Shown one piece after another: positions 1-15,000 of a stretch of DNA of 64,000 nucleotides (position 1 is the first letter of the stretch; every line of letters begins with the position of its first letter). Under the pieces are notes generated by a model. The model was not told the origin of the DNA, ran no database searches, and saw only the letters and a list, made by a program, of their open reading frames with translations. This DNA comes from Pratylenchus scribneri (taxonomy: Eukaryota; Nematoda; Chromadorea; Rhabditida; Pratylenchidae): the NCBI GenBank assembly GCA_030063045.1, contig JAQSEB010000185.1, positions 558,001 to 622,000 of the forward strand, given 5' to 3'. The position numbers were made by a program, and so were the translations under genes.

Positions 1-3000
1 CTCCAGTTGGGTAAGCCATTCAGTGGCCAAATGAACATTCTTCAGCAGCATCCAACGGGCTGATCGGCTTGCCGAATGCAATGCTTTGTCCGCTTGTTCG
101 AATCCTTCTGCCGAGCCAATTGGAATTGAGACCATGTCTTTGATGTTCAGCTCGACAGCCAAATCTTCCACACGTCCAGACACATCATAGCCAGTTGCGG
201 AGCAAAGCAGAATTGGCACTTTGCTTTGGATCTATAAATTATTTTTCATTTAAAATAAAAAATGAATGATAAAATCTCTTATGTGAAGCCTCCTATTTGA
301 AAAAATTGATTTAATTTTTTTGGTCAATAAAATAGGTAATAGTGGGTTTCGAAGAATTTAAAATGGGCAGTAAATTCTGACAAGTCCAAAATTGGTTAAA
401 AAAATTATAGGCTAGAATTGGAGTAAGAATATAGGAAAATATAGAATAACAGAGGCAATATTAATTTAAATTCGGACTATCCGACCAAAGAAATTATTTT
501 ACAAATTTTAAAGCTAAAAAGCTAAAATTTTACAAAAAGGAGAATACTATGAACTAGAGTAATTCCAAATAAAATTATCCACCCACCTCATTTTGGATAA
601 CTTCACGCAAATTTATCACATTGTCCTGTTGCATGAATTCAGTACCAAATGTGGTCGAAATAAACAAATGGGAAGAGGCAAGCAACCGGTCCGGTCTCAA
701 AGTGCTAATAATCAAGAATTCGTTGAGTGCCTTTCCAATATTTGCTGAAAAAAAAAACAAATTAATTAGAATTAAAAATTGATTTATAAATTAATAAAAA
801 TGATTTAAAAAATATTAAAATATTACAAATTTTGTCGCCTTCCCAAATTTGTGGAACGCAAAGTTCGGGCTTGTCCGAATTGAGCCATTCAGTAAATTCT
901 TTTGTCGGAATTGCCTTCAATTTCTCAATGGAATTTTTGAAAGCCGGCAGCTTTGCCAGCGATTGAATGGTTTGAATTTGATGTTCATTGAGAGGTGGAA
1001 TTGAAATTTGTTTGGCCGCTTGTTGATTGGCGCCAACACCGGCGATTTGATGGAGTTTTGAGGAATGAAGGAGAAGAAAATCAAATTCTTGCTCAAATGT
1101 GTTCTCTCCAATGCAACGTAAATAGATCCGGAGGAGGAGAAGGGCCAACAAAATTTTGTCAATATGCAACATTCCTTGAGAAACACGTGAATAGGTGAGC
1201 TGAAATTGTTAAATTCGTATAAAAACAAAAATTTTTAAAATTGTACCGAGAAAAGATCTTGAAGAATTATTGAAAGGCGACTATCGTAATCCTTCATATT
1301 TGCAAGCCGAGGCGATTTCAGCACATTTGTGAAAATGTCCAGAAGGAAGTCGAGTGAATAGTTGTAAAGGAGATGGACTTCATCCAAATGATGGAGCATC
1401 AAATAGATGTATGAGCAGGCATTTGCAAGTTTGTTGTATTTTTGAGAGACTAATTCGACCTGAAAAAATTTATAAAATCAATTTTAAATTTCGATTGGTA
1501 TTTACCTCTTTCATGACTTTGTCCGTTTCCGAAGATTTCTTCTGTACTTCCTTCGCTTCATTCTTCAATTTTTCCAGCGTGGCAATCACAGAATCATCGT
1601 CAAGGATTTTGCCTTTCGATTCATTCAGTGCATTCAACAGGGCTTTCTCCAGTTGTCGAAGACGAACAGCGAATTCGCCTTGCAGCTTCAAAAGGTCATT
1701 TCGCTTCTCCTCAATGTCAGGCCGTTCGCTTCGGAGCACTTGATGAAGACATTGCATTTCCAGACTGGCCTTAGTGATTGTGAAATTGACGAATGTGACA
1801 CGGGAGCAAACATCGGCTGGGAATTCAACCTTTAAAAATAAAATATTAAATATTTTAATTTTATATTTATTTTTTAGATAATAATTTTTAAATTGCCGAT
1901 AAGAGTATATAATTTCCAAACGGTTTAAACGAATTTTAGTTTTTTTGGTTTAAAACTAATTTAAATTATTTAAATCCAAATCAAATTATTAATTTAATGC
2001 AAAAATGAAAGGACTTACGGAAGAATCGCGAGTGAAGAGGAATATTTTGAATGCCGGCGACAAATCAATATCTTCATGACCAATTGTGATTAATTTACGG
2101 CCGCCCGTCTTCTTGACTTCTCGGTTCAGGACGGGATTGAGAATTGGATCGTAAGATTCAACATCCTGTACAAGCAGCGTTGTTCCAAATCGCAAGGCCG
2201 ATTCAAGAGTTTTTCTTAAAATTACGAAAAAATTAAATTAATAATAAAATTAATTTTTAAAATTTTTATAAAATTTATTTTAAAATATTTGACTAAAAAT
2301 ACCTGAATGAATTGTCATTGAAGCTGGTCACTTGCACATCCGTCCGATGATCTTTGTTTTGTGAAGAGAACTCCTTGGAAATGTAGTCAATTGATTTTCC
2401 ACTTGGATCAATGATGAGTGGATATCGATTGAAACGATGCAACATTATGGCATTCTCAATGCACAGTTCATCCTTTGGCATTCCATTGTTGATCCATTGA
2501 AGGCGGTCATCGGCAGCGGACAAATATTCGATTCGGGCCAGCTCATGACGATAGAGGACTTGGGCCGATTGAAGCAGTTCCATCCATTTTTGGAAGAGTT
2601 TATCCCGCAAATATTGATCATAATAGCCGGAATATGAGAGGAAGGCGGCCGAAAGGAGCACATCGCCCACCAGCGTTTCATTTTGTTGGCTGAATCCCTC
2701 TTTGCTTTGTCGCCATCGATCGCATTCCACTTGCAGGGAGCCAAGCAGTTGAATGCTGCGATTGACTTTCTCTTGGACCAGAGCCAAATTTTGCTTAATA
2801 TGTTCAGCTTCGCCAATCAATTGTGCATATTCTTCCTAAATTGGTTATTTTTAATTGATTTAAAAATTACAACAAGACCCACTTTCAATGTTTGGATGCG
2901 TTCTTCCAACATTCCAATCTTCTTTTTCAATTCTTGCCCTTTTTGAGACTTCTCTTCAGCATCACTTTGAAGTCGACTAAGTTCATTGTTGAGTGGCTCC

Positions 3001-6000
3001 ACTTTGTTCAACATTTTTGCATAAGAAAGCTGTGCCTTCGCCCATTTGACCAGAGGACCACAGGCGAGACTGGCTCGATTAACCTTAAAATTACAATTAT
3101 AAATTGTGATAATTAATTTAAGGTATGCATTTTTAATTTAAGAATTAAAGCTAGGACTCTAAAGTTATTAGGTTTGAGTTTCCTAATCAGAATTTTCAGA
3201 TTAAAGATTAGCTAAATTATATTTAGGGTTTAGGCTATTTAGATTTTTTTTAAAAATTTTATCCAAAATTTTTTTAGAAAATTTTTGTCTAGGTTTAGTA
3301 CCCCCAACTTTTAAAAATTTAGGTCTCGGGTTCGAACCCACTCAAGAGAAGTTATTTTTTGTTGGACTTGAATTCTAATTTTTATGCACTTTTATATATT
3401 CTGTTGTATATTTCGAGACGAAAAATTTAAATCGAGCAAAAAATTACCCGAAAAAAGTGCTAATAAACAAAATAAACCTTTTCAAATTCCCAGTCCGGAT
3501 TGTTCACGAATTGTTTCATTTTGTCAACAATTTCCGGGGTAATATTGTCCGTGTTGAATTGCATGATTCTCGGGATGAAGTCATCTTTGGCCAGGATGCC
3601 CCGAATATCTTTCCAGCTGTTCACTTTCTCTCCAAGCAGCAAACAAATTGATTCAACGGCCAATTTGACGGCCGTGGGAGGCGATGCCATTGAGCGAACT
3701 TCGACCAGTTGATTTTTCTTAATGCCCGAGACAGCATTTTTGGCTTCTTCAACGGCGGGGAGAACCTTTAAATAATTAAATTAAAAATAATTTAGCCATA
3801 TAAAAATGCTTACATCTGCCAGCTCCTTTTCAACTTCCGCCTTCTTCACATCAATTTTCTTCTTTTCCTCTCGAATTTGTTGTTGCAACAGTTCGGATGT
3901 TCGTTTTTCATTCTCGGTTTCCTGTTGATCGGCCAACATTTGCTGCAATTTGGCATTTGCCGCGTCTTGCTTCTTTTTCAAATCAATTTCCTTCTCATTC
4001 AATGATTTTTGTAATTCGGTGACTTGTTGTCGAGTTTCTTGGATTTTCTTCAGGCCAATGTTCAAATGCTTTTGTTCCTCATTCAAATCCTTAATTTTAA
4101 AATATAAATTTTAAAAATATTTATTCAACTCACTTCTTGTTTTTCCTTGATAATCTTCCGGAAATGCTCAATAAAATCGAGGAAATGCCTTGGCGTAATC
4201 GCCTGCACACGATGTCCTTTCCTTGATTCGATTTCATTGATTCGGCGCACCGAATTATGGATATGTACAAATGAATTGACCACTGCGTCACGGTAGTGAA
4301 TTTCGGGTGGCAGACGATCACAGCACGGTTCCATTGCGGCCGGTGGCACATAGTCGGCCTTCTCATTGATTTCACACATCCCCGTGAGCTCATGCCCAAC
4401 TTGGTACAGCGCAACATTGGACCAATCGCCGAACCAGTTTAGCACACAACGATTGAAGAGGGCCGGTGATGTGGAAGCCCGTTCGCGAAGACCATCCCCG
4501 GAGGGGTTCATGGTGAAGACCACATGCAGATTTTTGACAATCTATAAATAATGTTATTTACTTGATTTTTTTAATTATTAAAAAATCATTAAAAAATTTT
4601 TTAAAATAAAATTTTTTGAAAATAAACTTTAATTAAAAATTATCAATAAATAAATTTTAATAATTATGAATTTTAACCTGTTGTGTGAACCATTTGTACA
4701 ATTCCTCGGAGGCATCAAGCATAAGGCCTTGTCGTTGTGCTCCCTCTTTGATTTGGTTGAGAAGTGTGTTGTATTCGTCACCATCGAAAAGTCCGGGCAC
4801 TTCGCCATTGGCCAAGAGGGTGTTCAGGCGTTCCAAAAAGCCAGTTTCCATCATATTTGACTCGTCCATAATGAAGCAGATTTTTTCATTTCGGCATCCG
4901 GCTCTGCGCAAAACTCCTCGAATGTCTTCATCAAAATCGGCTCCTTTGTATTTTGAATGGACTTTGAGCTTAAAAATTAATTATTTTAATCAGTTTAATT
5001 AAACAAAATTAAAAACCTGAACAACATGGTAGCCATTCATCCAAGCAACAAAACGTGACAGTGTTGTTTTGCCCGAACCGGAGACACCAATCAAAAGGAG
5101 ATGACCTTGGGGCTGACGGAAAACGCGATCAATGCGTAGAACATGGTCGAGCATTTGATCGAACAGGACCAGTTTTACATCAACTTCTTCTTCATAAAAT
5201 TGTTTTAGACGAGCATTCACATAGGATTCCAGTTCGTTTTGTGAGACAGGGGAATAAACCTACAAAACATTTTTAATTTATTTTAATTAATTTTTTAAAA
5301 TTTATTTACCCTCTTGATCCAACTGGAATATAGCATTGGTCGTTTGAGTGCCTCTTGCAAATCGCAGGAACCACCAAAGAATTTTCGGCCAAGATCATCA
5401 ACCAATTCGTCGGTCCACTGTCGCTCTTCTTCATGCACAAGTCGGTCGTGGAATAAACGCAATGCTTCATGGGCCCAGAGGCGAACAAGATCGGCTTGAT
5501 TTACGCTATCCAATGGGCTGATTGCTTCACTGATGCCGCGCACCCATCTGGTCAATTCACGGGGCGAATACACATAGTGAGGCTGATCGTCTTGTGTAAA
5601 GCGTTCCTGAAGAATTTTTTAATTAATAAAATTTTAGAAAATTATCCCAAAATTACTAAACCAGCAAAATCTCTATAGAGAGTTGAAATGTTAAATTTTT
5701 AGTTAGATACATGTACCGGTCCTAAAAACTCAATCTTTTAGTTAGGATTAATTTTATATACGTTTTAGGTGTTAAGATTTTAGATGTATAGGGATTATTG
5801 GTTTTTGGTTGACTCCCATTTTATCCAATTGAATTTATTTTACCTGGCTTTGTTGGTAGAATTCAACCATTGCTTCGGTCAGGGGCGTAGCCATGCTGTG
5901 CAATTGAACGGTTTGACGAAGCATTGCTCGAACGAATGTTCCATAAATTTGCACCAGTGAAGTTCGGCCAGGATAATCAACATAAATGACAGGAACATGG

Positions 6001-9000
6001 CGAAGGAATCGTCCTGATAATGGATTTCTGCCTGGATCGGTTGGAGGATTGCATGCGCCAACAAATTGAATTCGTTCCAAGGAAACCCAAGCCTTGTCCG
6101 AGGCCCGATAGAAACCATTCTTTAAAAAAATATTTAAATTAAATTTAATTAAATTAATAAAAACCTGTTCAACAAGTTGCCGCATAAATGAGATGACTCG
6201 TTGTGTTCCATATTTGTCCGGAAGTGGAAGATTGATTTCATCGCAGAACACCACAAGCCAGCGTGTCAATTGTATTGGTGCAAGCACAATTCCATTTGGT
6301 GTTCGACGATATTCACAGTAATGGTCGAAGTTTCGCATCAAAAGCTCGGGTGTTGTTGAAGAGGAGAAATTCACATTGATAACATCCATATCCGGGAGTG
6401 ATCTATAAGTATGAAATTTTATTAAAAGTATAGAACAGATTTTTACTAGGCATTAAAAATATTGAATAGGCGCCTAAAATAGTCACAAAAAAAAAATAAA
6501 AGTGAATATCTTTTGATTTTTTAGTAACTTTATTAAACCTTTAGTAATTTTTTTTACTAAATTTTCATATAAAAGCGCCCGAAAATATATTAAAATTGTT
6601 TTTCTTGCCCATATAAATTATTTGCTTTGGACAGGATTCGAACTTTCGCCTCTAATGAAGCGCTCCTGTACCGAAATACTATGCTCTTCACCAATCGGCC
6701 AAAATTTCCAATTATCGATTTTTAATGAATTTGTTTGAGTGTGGAAAAATAGCTGGGCATTTTTCTAATAAGTTAAATATCCGAACAAAACATCAAATGT
6801 TTTAACATTTTTATTAAAGTAAAACCTTAATGCCGACAACAATGTCATTGTTTTGCCCGAACCGGGTGGACCACAAAGGACGAGTGGTTTGCGTTCACTA
6901 AGCCATGTGTTCAGCAGCAGCTCATGCCGAACAGTGTCCATTGTGGGTATCACTGTTGCGGTGTCCGTAATCTTCTGTGCTTCAATCTCAATTTGTGGAA
7001 CTTTGCTGAGCCATGGCATCCATTCCCCGGTTGGAGCGACATAATAGTGAATCAATGGTACCTGAACACAAATAAAATGAATTGCAATTAAATTTGAATG
7101 TGACTGACCGAATTATCCGGTGGCAATTGAATTGTGGTTGCATTTCGAATAAAATCACTTAGCATTTTCCGCGATTTCCAATTTCCATCACCGCTAAATG
7201 CCCAGATCAGGTTGACAAGCATGGAGCGGGAAATGAAGTTCTCAATTTGTTCAGACTAAATTTAAAAAGATTAATTTTAATTATGAAGATCCAAATTTTG
7301 TAAAGTATTTTTTTATTCGAATTTTGGTTGCAATGTAAAAAAATTGCTAAGTTCTTTAATAAATCCTAGGTAGCCTAAACCCTACAATAAACATTATAAA
7401 CGAGCCCAAATATGAAATATTTAAATAAAATTTACATTGAGTGCGAAGTCAGTATGGTCAATGTCGTATTGAATTAGCTGTTTGACGGAATAATTGAGCA
7501 TTGAGAAGAATGCCATCAACAGCCGTTGCTTTGACGGTTCCATTATATGATCCAGCTGTTCCATTGCAAATGTCAAAGAAGCAGGAATGAGGCCATCGGC
7601 TGCCATGTTCACTGACAAAATTTCGGCACACATTTTTTGCAATTCCAGCGAACGATGCTGATTTTCCGCAATTAGCGGTTGATTTTGAAGTTGTCGGAGG
7701 TAGCGGTCGAAGAGCATATCGGAAGTGACCACATCCTCACTGAACCAGACCATTCCACAGCGGGAGACGGTGGCCATTGTGGCGTATTTCAGGTCGGCTA
7801 CTTCGAATATTATTCGCACCTTAATTTTACAATATTTAAATATTATTTAAATAAAATTCGTTTACATTTGGTGGAATGGCCAATCGCTCTCCATTTGGCA
7901 ATGTCAACAATTTGTTGTCGTCCAGCACTGAATTCAAATTCTCCACCCATTCTGGGTCAACATCACCATCAAAAATAATCCAATGACGTTTGTCCGCTTC
8001 GCCTCTGACATTGTCAATAATTCTAAAATTGAGTGAATTAATTTAATATTGAGCTTTTTCGACTTACTTTCGAATTAAATGTGTGAACAATCCATCGGTC
8101 CATTCTCGAGTGTTCGGATCCAGAACGCCATAAAGCGAATCTTTGGTCATTGCCTTCGCATCAATCACATGGGAGACGCCTTCAATTTTCTCCACCTCTT
8201 TCAGTGCTTTGAGCAGTATTGACCAGGCTGCAGTTTTCCCGGAACCGCTAGAACCAACAAGCATCAGTCCATGGTTGAGATTTGTTATTTGGTAGACTTG
8301 AAGAACTTTTAGCAGCCAAAGGGCGCCCTTTTCGCCGTCAGTGTTGGAAGCACTGTAATGGTGTTCTTCGCAAAGTTTGAGCACTTCTTCACGGAGTCTG
8401 TAGAAATTAGTTTTATTTAGCTTTAATTTTAGCAAATTCAATGGGCCAATCAAAAATCTCTTAAAATCCCTAAATATAAGACTGGCCCTAAAAATTCAAT
8501 TTTCTCCTATAACGTTTTTCTCTTCGGTATAATAATAATTTCTGAGCCGACCCAAAATTTACCTGTCCATTTCTTTGGGTCTATATGTGGTGTCGGGAAA
8601 GACATCATGCAACAGGGATTGAAGAAGGGTGATGTCTTCAGAAACAAGCTTCGGCGTCAATGTTTCGCAGACTGATTGAATGAGTATTTGCTGTTCGGAG
8701 ATTTGATCGGACATATTCTTCTCATGCAATTCTCCATCCTCATCCGCCTCCTCAAATGCCTTTTGAATTAGATCTCGTTTAATGTTGCCAGCAGAGACAA
8801 GCACATATTTCAAAGCACGGAGGCCAAAGTCGTAATGGCATTGGCTTGAAAGTTGTTCTTTGCAGAGACTGAAAAAGAAAGATTTATTCATTTTAACAAA
8901 AGGATGGTATTAAATTTGTCGAAAATGGAGTAAATGCCAAAATAATTTTAAAGGTTTAAGGGTTTATCCTACAACCAAATATAAATATACCAATTGGATA

Positions 9001-12000
9001 GCTGGTTAATAAGAAAATAGAAAAACGTATTGAATGGTTTATGGTTTTATAATTTTTAATGGTTTAGTCAAAATTAAAGGGTAATTAACCTTAAACAGTT
9101 TAAACCGATTTGATTTGAAAATAATTTAAAATTGCCTAAACCCAAGCCAAAATATAATCAATTGATGAAACTTGAAGAGATCGATTCAATTTAATGTTAA
9201 TGGTTATAGTTCTAAGATAAATCCCTGAACCGAATATCTACGGCACTTTGAATATTTTTTCAACTAATAAAATATTTAACCATTTACTTACGTGAATAAT
9301 GGAACAATTTTATTGGCGAGCACTTCAGCTGCTTGGAAGCCATGAGAGAAGAGCATAACTTCCGCAATCAGACCACGATCCGGTGCTGTCATGGCCAGTG
9401 AACGGAAAAGTTGCTTCAAATTGTCCGGCAAATTGGATCGGCCAGAGTAGCCCGGATTCATCGTAATAAATATTGCCATATTCATTTTCACTGTTAAACT
9501 TTTGCCGACCAAATCAACTCGCATATCGCCACCATTGCGGACTGTCTCTTGAATGGCTTGGATTTGTTGTGAGACTGCAGACAGCATCCGTTCTTCCAAT
9601 CGATTGAATTCGTCAAAGCACCCCCAGGCGCCAACTTGGCAAAGACCGACCAGAATGCGTCCAACTGCCTATAATAAAAACAATTAATGAAATTATTTTA
9701 AAATTTGCCAAAAATTGCCGACAAATTAAATATTTTCTATATTTTAATTATTAATTTTATAATTAATTAATTGCAAAAAATTTACCTGGAAGTCAAATGT
9801 TTCATCGCAATTAAAGACCAGCACGAAGCGGCCCAATTGATGCCCAAGTGCCTTGACTGATTCTGTTTTTCCAGTTCCGGCTGGCCCAAATGGACTGCCT
9901 CCGAGTCGACAATGCAAAGCTTGTGTCATTGTTAGATAGCAACGATCGGTCAGTGGCGTTTGGACCAATTTCTCTTGGATGCCCAAATATTCAAAGCCGT
10001 AGTGGAATTCGGCATTGGCCATTTTGATGAGACACGCTTTCACCGGGTTTTTCTCCTTTGGTTCAAAGTAAATGCGCATATTTCTGAGCCAGTAGAAGTC
10101 TTGAATGTTGTTAACTTCATTTTTGACAAGCTCTCGGCTAATGCCTTTCTTATGGACGAATTCGGTGATCTGTAAATTAAATTTTATATTTTAAATTTCG
10201 TAAAATTTTCCTACCAAGCTCTCAATTTTCTTCCTTCGAATAGTTGGTTGATCCGCTAAGACGCTGTCCGAAAGCAATGAAAGCCATTTTTCCACGGAAT
10301 TCAGCACGGAAGTCACATTCTTGCCTTTCAACAAGGTTGCCTCAATTGCAGCCGTCCACCAAGCGTCCGTTGCGATACCAACAATTTGCGCCTAAATATT
10401 ATTTATGATTTTAAGATTACAATTTATAATCAAATTATATTATTGTAATGGTAATATAGAATTCTAGTTGATAGACTACTTTTTTTTTTGAAAAAATGAG
10501 TATTTTTTTAAAGTCATTTTTGAAATCATATGGATTAGTCAAAATTCGAAACTAATGGCAATTTTGAATTCGCTGACCTTAAAATTTATTTAGTACTATG
10601 TAATTTAAGGGGTGGAAGGGAAAAAAGAATGAAGATGAAGAAGAAGGAAAAGAAGAAGATCATTTTCAGCTTCATCTTTACTTCTTCTTCATCAGCCATT
10701 TTAACTTTCCAACCCCCCTTTAACTGAATTAGTACCCGTATTTTTAATAAATTTATATTTGCCATCTTATTTTAAAAAAAAAACATACCGGATAAGCATC
10801 AATCCATGCCATATATTCCCTTGGTTGAATTTTATCGGCGTCGAATTTGGAAAAAATTGCCAATGATTGAGAGAGCAATGTGGCCAGAGTTGTTTGCATT
10901 TCTTGTTCCAGCTTTCTGAGCCAATCATTTATTTTCGGATTTTGATTCGAATCAATTGGTGTTTGCAGTTTGACTGTCTCGCCTTCTCTAGAGCTGATGG
11001 CTGTGATCAAATTTTTCTCCTCATCATGCTCAATGGTCATTATTCCTTTAAAAATTGATTTTATTTTGAACGAAAAGAATAAATCTTACCAGCAAACATC
11101 TTTTTGAAGTGTTTTTGTACACGCAAAAGATCCTTTGAATTTCCCAGAATTTCCAGCAAATCTTCATCGCCAACAAAATAGAAACGAGGGAATGAATTCC
11201 GTTCACGTTCCAAATATTCGCCAAGTGCTTTTTGGATTTTCGAAAGTAAATCGGCAAGGCGTTCAAGAATCTTCTGTGCTCCTTGAATGTGCACCACATC
11301 CAAAATTCGAGGTTGTGCGCTGACCTAAAAATGTGGTTCAAAATTAAATTGAATATTAAAAAATTTAGTATTTAAAAAAATGGAATTGTCGAAAATAATT
11401 ACAAAATAATTATATTGGTTTTAATGGTTTATCCTACAAACCATATCTACCCAAACTCAGTAAGGTAGCTAGCTATGGTGGTATATAATTTTTACTGGTT
11501 TGTTCAAAATCATAAGTTAGAATTGATTTAAAACCTAAGCCAAAATGTAATCAAATGATGCATTTTGGCGAAATCTATCGATCGGGTAAAGTTTACTGGT
11601 CTAGGATTGTGAATGTGATGTGTATCTTTTCGACATTTATTTTAAATATTTATCAGATTAAATAACCTTTCGCATGAGTCCAAGGAATTCACTGGAAACA
11701 TTGCTGAAGCGAGAAGTCTCAGTTGGAAGCAAATGTGCAATATCGGCCGAACCAGTGAAGAGGCCTTCCAAATAGACCCATCTGCGTTGCACATCAATCC
11801 AAACATCGAAAAGTGAGTTGATCCGATTCAATTTGTCTTCCCATGAGAGGGCGTCCTCTTCAAATTGTTTGTAATAGGGCGACAATTTCATTTGGCCCAG
11901 GCTGTTCATATGCTCTTTCAGTTTGTTGAAGAGGTCATCCCATCCTCGAATCAGCTTCGTTTTCCCTTGATAGCCGACCAAATCCACCGTAAAATCGGTC

Positions 12001-15000
12001 CAATATTCCCGAATTTGGCGCATAAATTCCTCCAATGCCAGTTCGCCTTGAGCAATCAGCAAAATTTCGCGGATGGTTTTCTCATGACGTGATAGGTCCA
12101 CTTCCCAGACTTGTCCCAGTGATAAATCGCTTTGACTCCAATTCACATTCATTTCCTTCATCAATGCTGAAAATTTAAATATTTTAATCATCAAAATATA
12201 AATTTAATAAATACATCGCCAATGACGGTCTTTGAGTGCTTCGGATTTTAGCTCCATTATGAGAATGTTCATCTAAATTTTAATTAAAATTTTAAATGAA
12301 GTGAACCCAAAAAAATACCTTTGAATAATTTTGCAACATTCTTTTTGCATAATCATATGCTTCATAGGTTTTGAATTGGGAAGGAAGTCCTTTCAAACGT
12401 GCCATTAATTCCTCCAGGCTTTGGCGTAATTTTCGGGGTTGGACCGAAAGCCATTGTTGCTCCTTCAACTCATCCAAATTGTCATAAATTGGCAGGAGAG
12501 ATTTCCAGACATCTAAAAAATACATTTTTAGTATAATATAACCCTAGGTTTAGGTAAAGGTTTTACAATTTTTAAAAATTTTTTGACCTAGGTATGGCCA
12601 AAACTAACTTGACAAATCATTAAGCTCATCAATGGCATTTTCCAGCTTGTTGGTGGCTTGCAAGTTCACATGTGTCATCGAATCGCTGATTTCGAGGGCA
12701 TTTTTGGCTTTGATGATATTGGCCTGTTCCTCTTTCAAATTTTTGAATTTATCCTCAAAATTGCTCAAGAGGAGAAGTGCTTCTTTGGGGCGTTGAGTGC
12801 CTTGGATTGGTTTCGACTTGTTCCAATCAGCGATTATGTCATTGATGTGCTTTTCAAGCAATTTGTCCTCTTCCATAATTTTTGTTTGGAGGTTAGGCAC
12901 CTTAAATTGAAGAAAAAAAATATTAAAATAATTTTAAAAAATTATTTGCTCTCCAGGGGATTCGAACCGGAGCCACCCTTCTCTTAGATCGGAGACCACT
13001 ACCCATTTGACTAATTCGGTACAATCGGTTTCTCCCCCTATTTTTACTTGTGATTGGATGGACACATCTTTTCGATTCAAAATGTCCCGCAATGCCGACC
13101 ATTCCCCCTCAACTTGTTCAGCATAAAGCCATGATGGAGGAAAAGTGTAACGATTTGTGTTCAGCAATTTTTGTCCAGCGACGTATTTGTTAACCTTAAA
13201 TGTGTTTTAATAAAATTGCAAATTAGTTAAAATATTTGTCTAACCTCATCTTGCGATGTTTTCAATTGCTTCTTCAAATTCTGAACATGAGTGATCAGCG
13301 CAATTGTATCGCTTGTATTGGCCGAATCGATGCTTTGTGTTTCCAAATCCTGACGTGCTTTCTTGATTTCGGCATAAAAGGTGTTCATTTGAGTTCCTTT
13401 AAATTAAAAAATGTTTTTATAACAAATACAATTTTATAATCTTTTCCCATAATTTATTTGGTTTAAATAAGGTTGATATCAAAATCATTCTTATGCTTCT
13501 AATGTTAAAAAAAGAATCATGAAAAAAATAATTTACAATTTTTTTAAATGTTAAATTAATAGAAAAACTACCAAAAATTATAACCAAAAATAAGCTTAGA
13601 AAATTAAAAAAGAAAAAATTAAGGAATGCAGAATAATTACCCAATTGAATGCCGAATTTCTGTTGAACTTCTCGCTGCCAATAATCATATTTGAGTGCAA
13701 TCTTTTGCTGGACACGAGTGTAGTCGACCACAAATGGGAATATTTGATGCTGCGATTCCGGTGAATCCACCATTGCCCGCGATTTCTTTATTTCCATAAT
13801 GGCCTAAATAATTAAAAATTATCTCAAAAAATTGAATTTTGAATCTAAAAACCTGCATCCAACTGTTCAAATCACTTCCGAGTTGTTCAAAGAAAACTTC
13901 GGACTGCAAATCCCATAAAGATTGATAGCGAGTCCATTGGTTGACATAGTCTTCCGTCTTCTTCACAACCGAATCGATGGCCTCATAAGCGGCGTTCATT
14001 ATTTGCATTTTCTTTGGAAGACACATCAAAACACTTTTGTAGGTTTGAACATCATGGTCTTGTTGAAGAGTCTTAAATAAATAATTTAGTTTGGCAAAAT
14101 TGGACAATTATATAAAAAGAATACTTGAAAACGAGTGCATGAAATGCGTGGTTGTTCGGTGATGATTGAATGCCATGCAGAAAATTGCTCAAATAAGTTG
14201 TCCTTTGCCTTTTCCAGCGCTGGCACAGCAGTGATGACTTGCGAAACGATGCGAATTTCCAGATTGATTTTTTGAATTTCGGGCAAAATGTTCGCCTCAC
14301 GCTCATCTTCCAACTCATTTTTGCTTTGTTTAAGCTCAGTGGCCCAAACATGGATTGCTTCTTCGACGCGGCGAGCCAGTTTTGCCTCCAACTGTAAAAT
14401 TGGTTTATTAGATGTGTTTAATTGTGGGTTTAAAACTAACAATTTTGTCCAAATTATCAATCCATTTGTTCAAATTTGAATAGTTGTTCAGTGCCATTTG
14501 GTCGACCGTCTTTTGAATTGTGCCAAGAACTTGTGAAATCACTTGTTGTTTGTATTGGCAAGTGTCCAGCGCTGACAGCTCAACATCAATTTTGTCCAAG
14601 CATTCAATCAAATCCGTCACTTTTTCTTGATAATTGCTCACTGCTTCGTTGAATTTATGCGCATAACCTTCCAACTTGAAATTTTGCCATTCCATTTTGT
14701 AGCCCTGCAAATTTAAAATTTTTTAAAATTATATTTATTAAACTTACTTCTCCAAACAATTCATGAATGCTCTTCCGATAACCGGCCACCAGCGTTTCAA
14801 TTCCCTGCTGTCGATTTGTGACAATTTCATTGGTTGACTCATAAATGCGCACGGATTCAAGCAGCGAAATGGCATATGGATAATAGGCACTGATATTATG
14901 CGAATAGGTCATAATTTTGAATGGGATTCGGAAACCCATGTTTTTCAGATTTCGGACCTGTAATTATCATTTATCATTAACTAAGTTAACCCTTAAATTA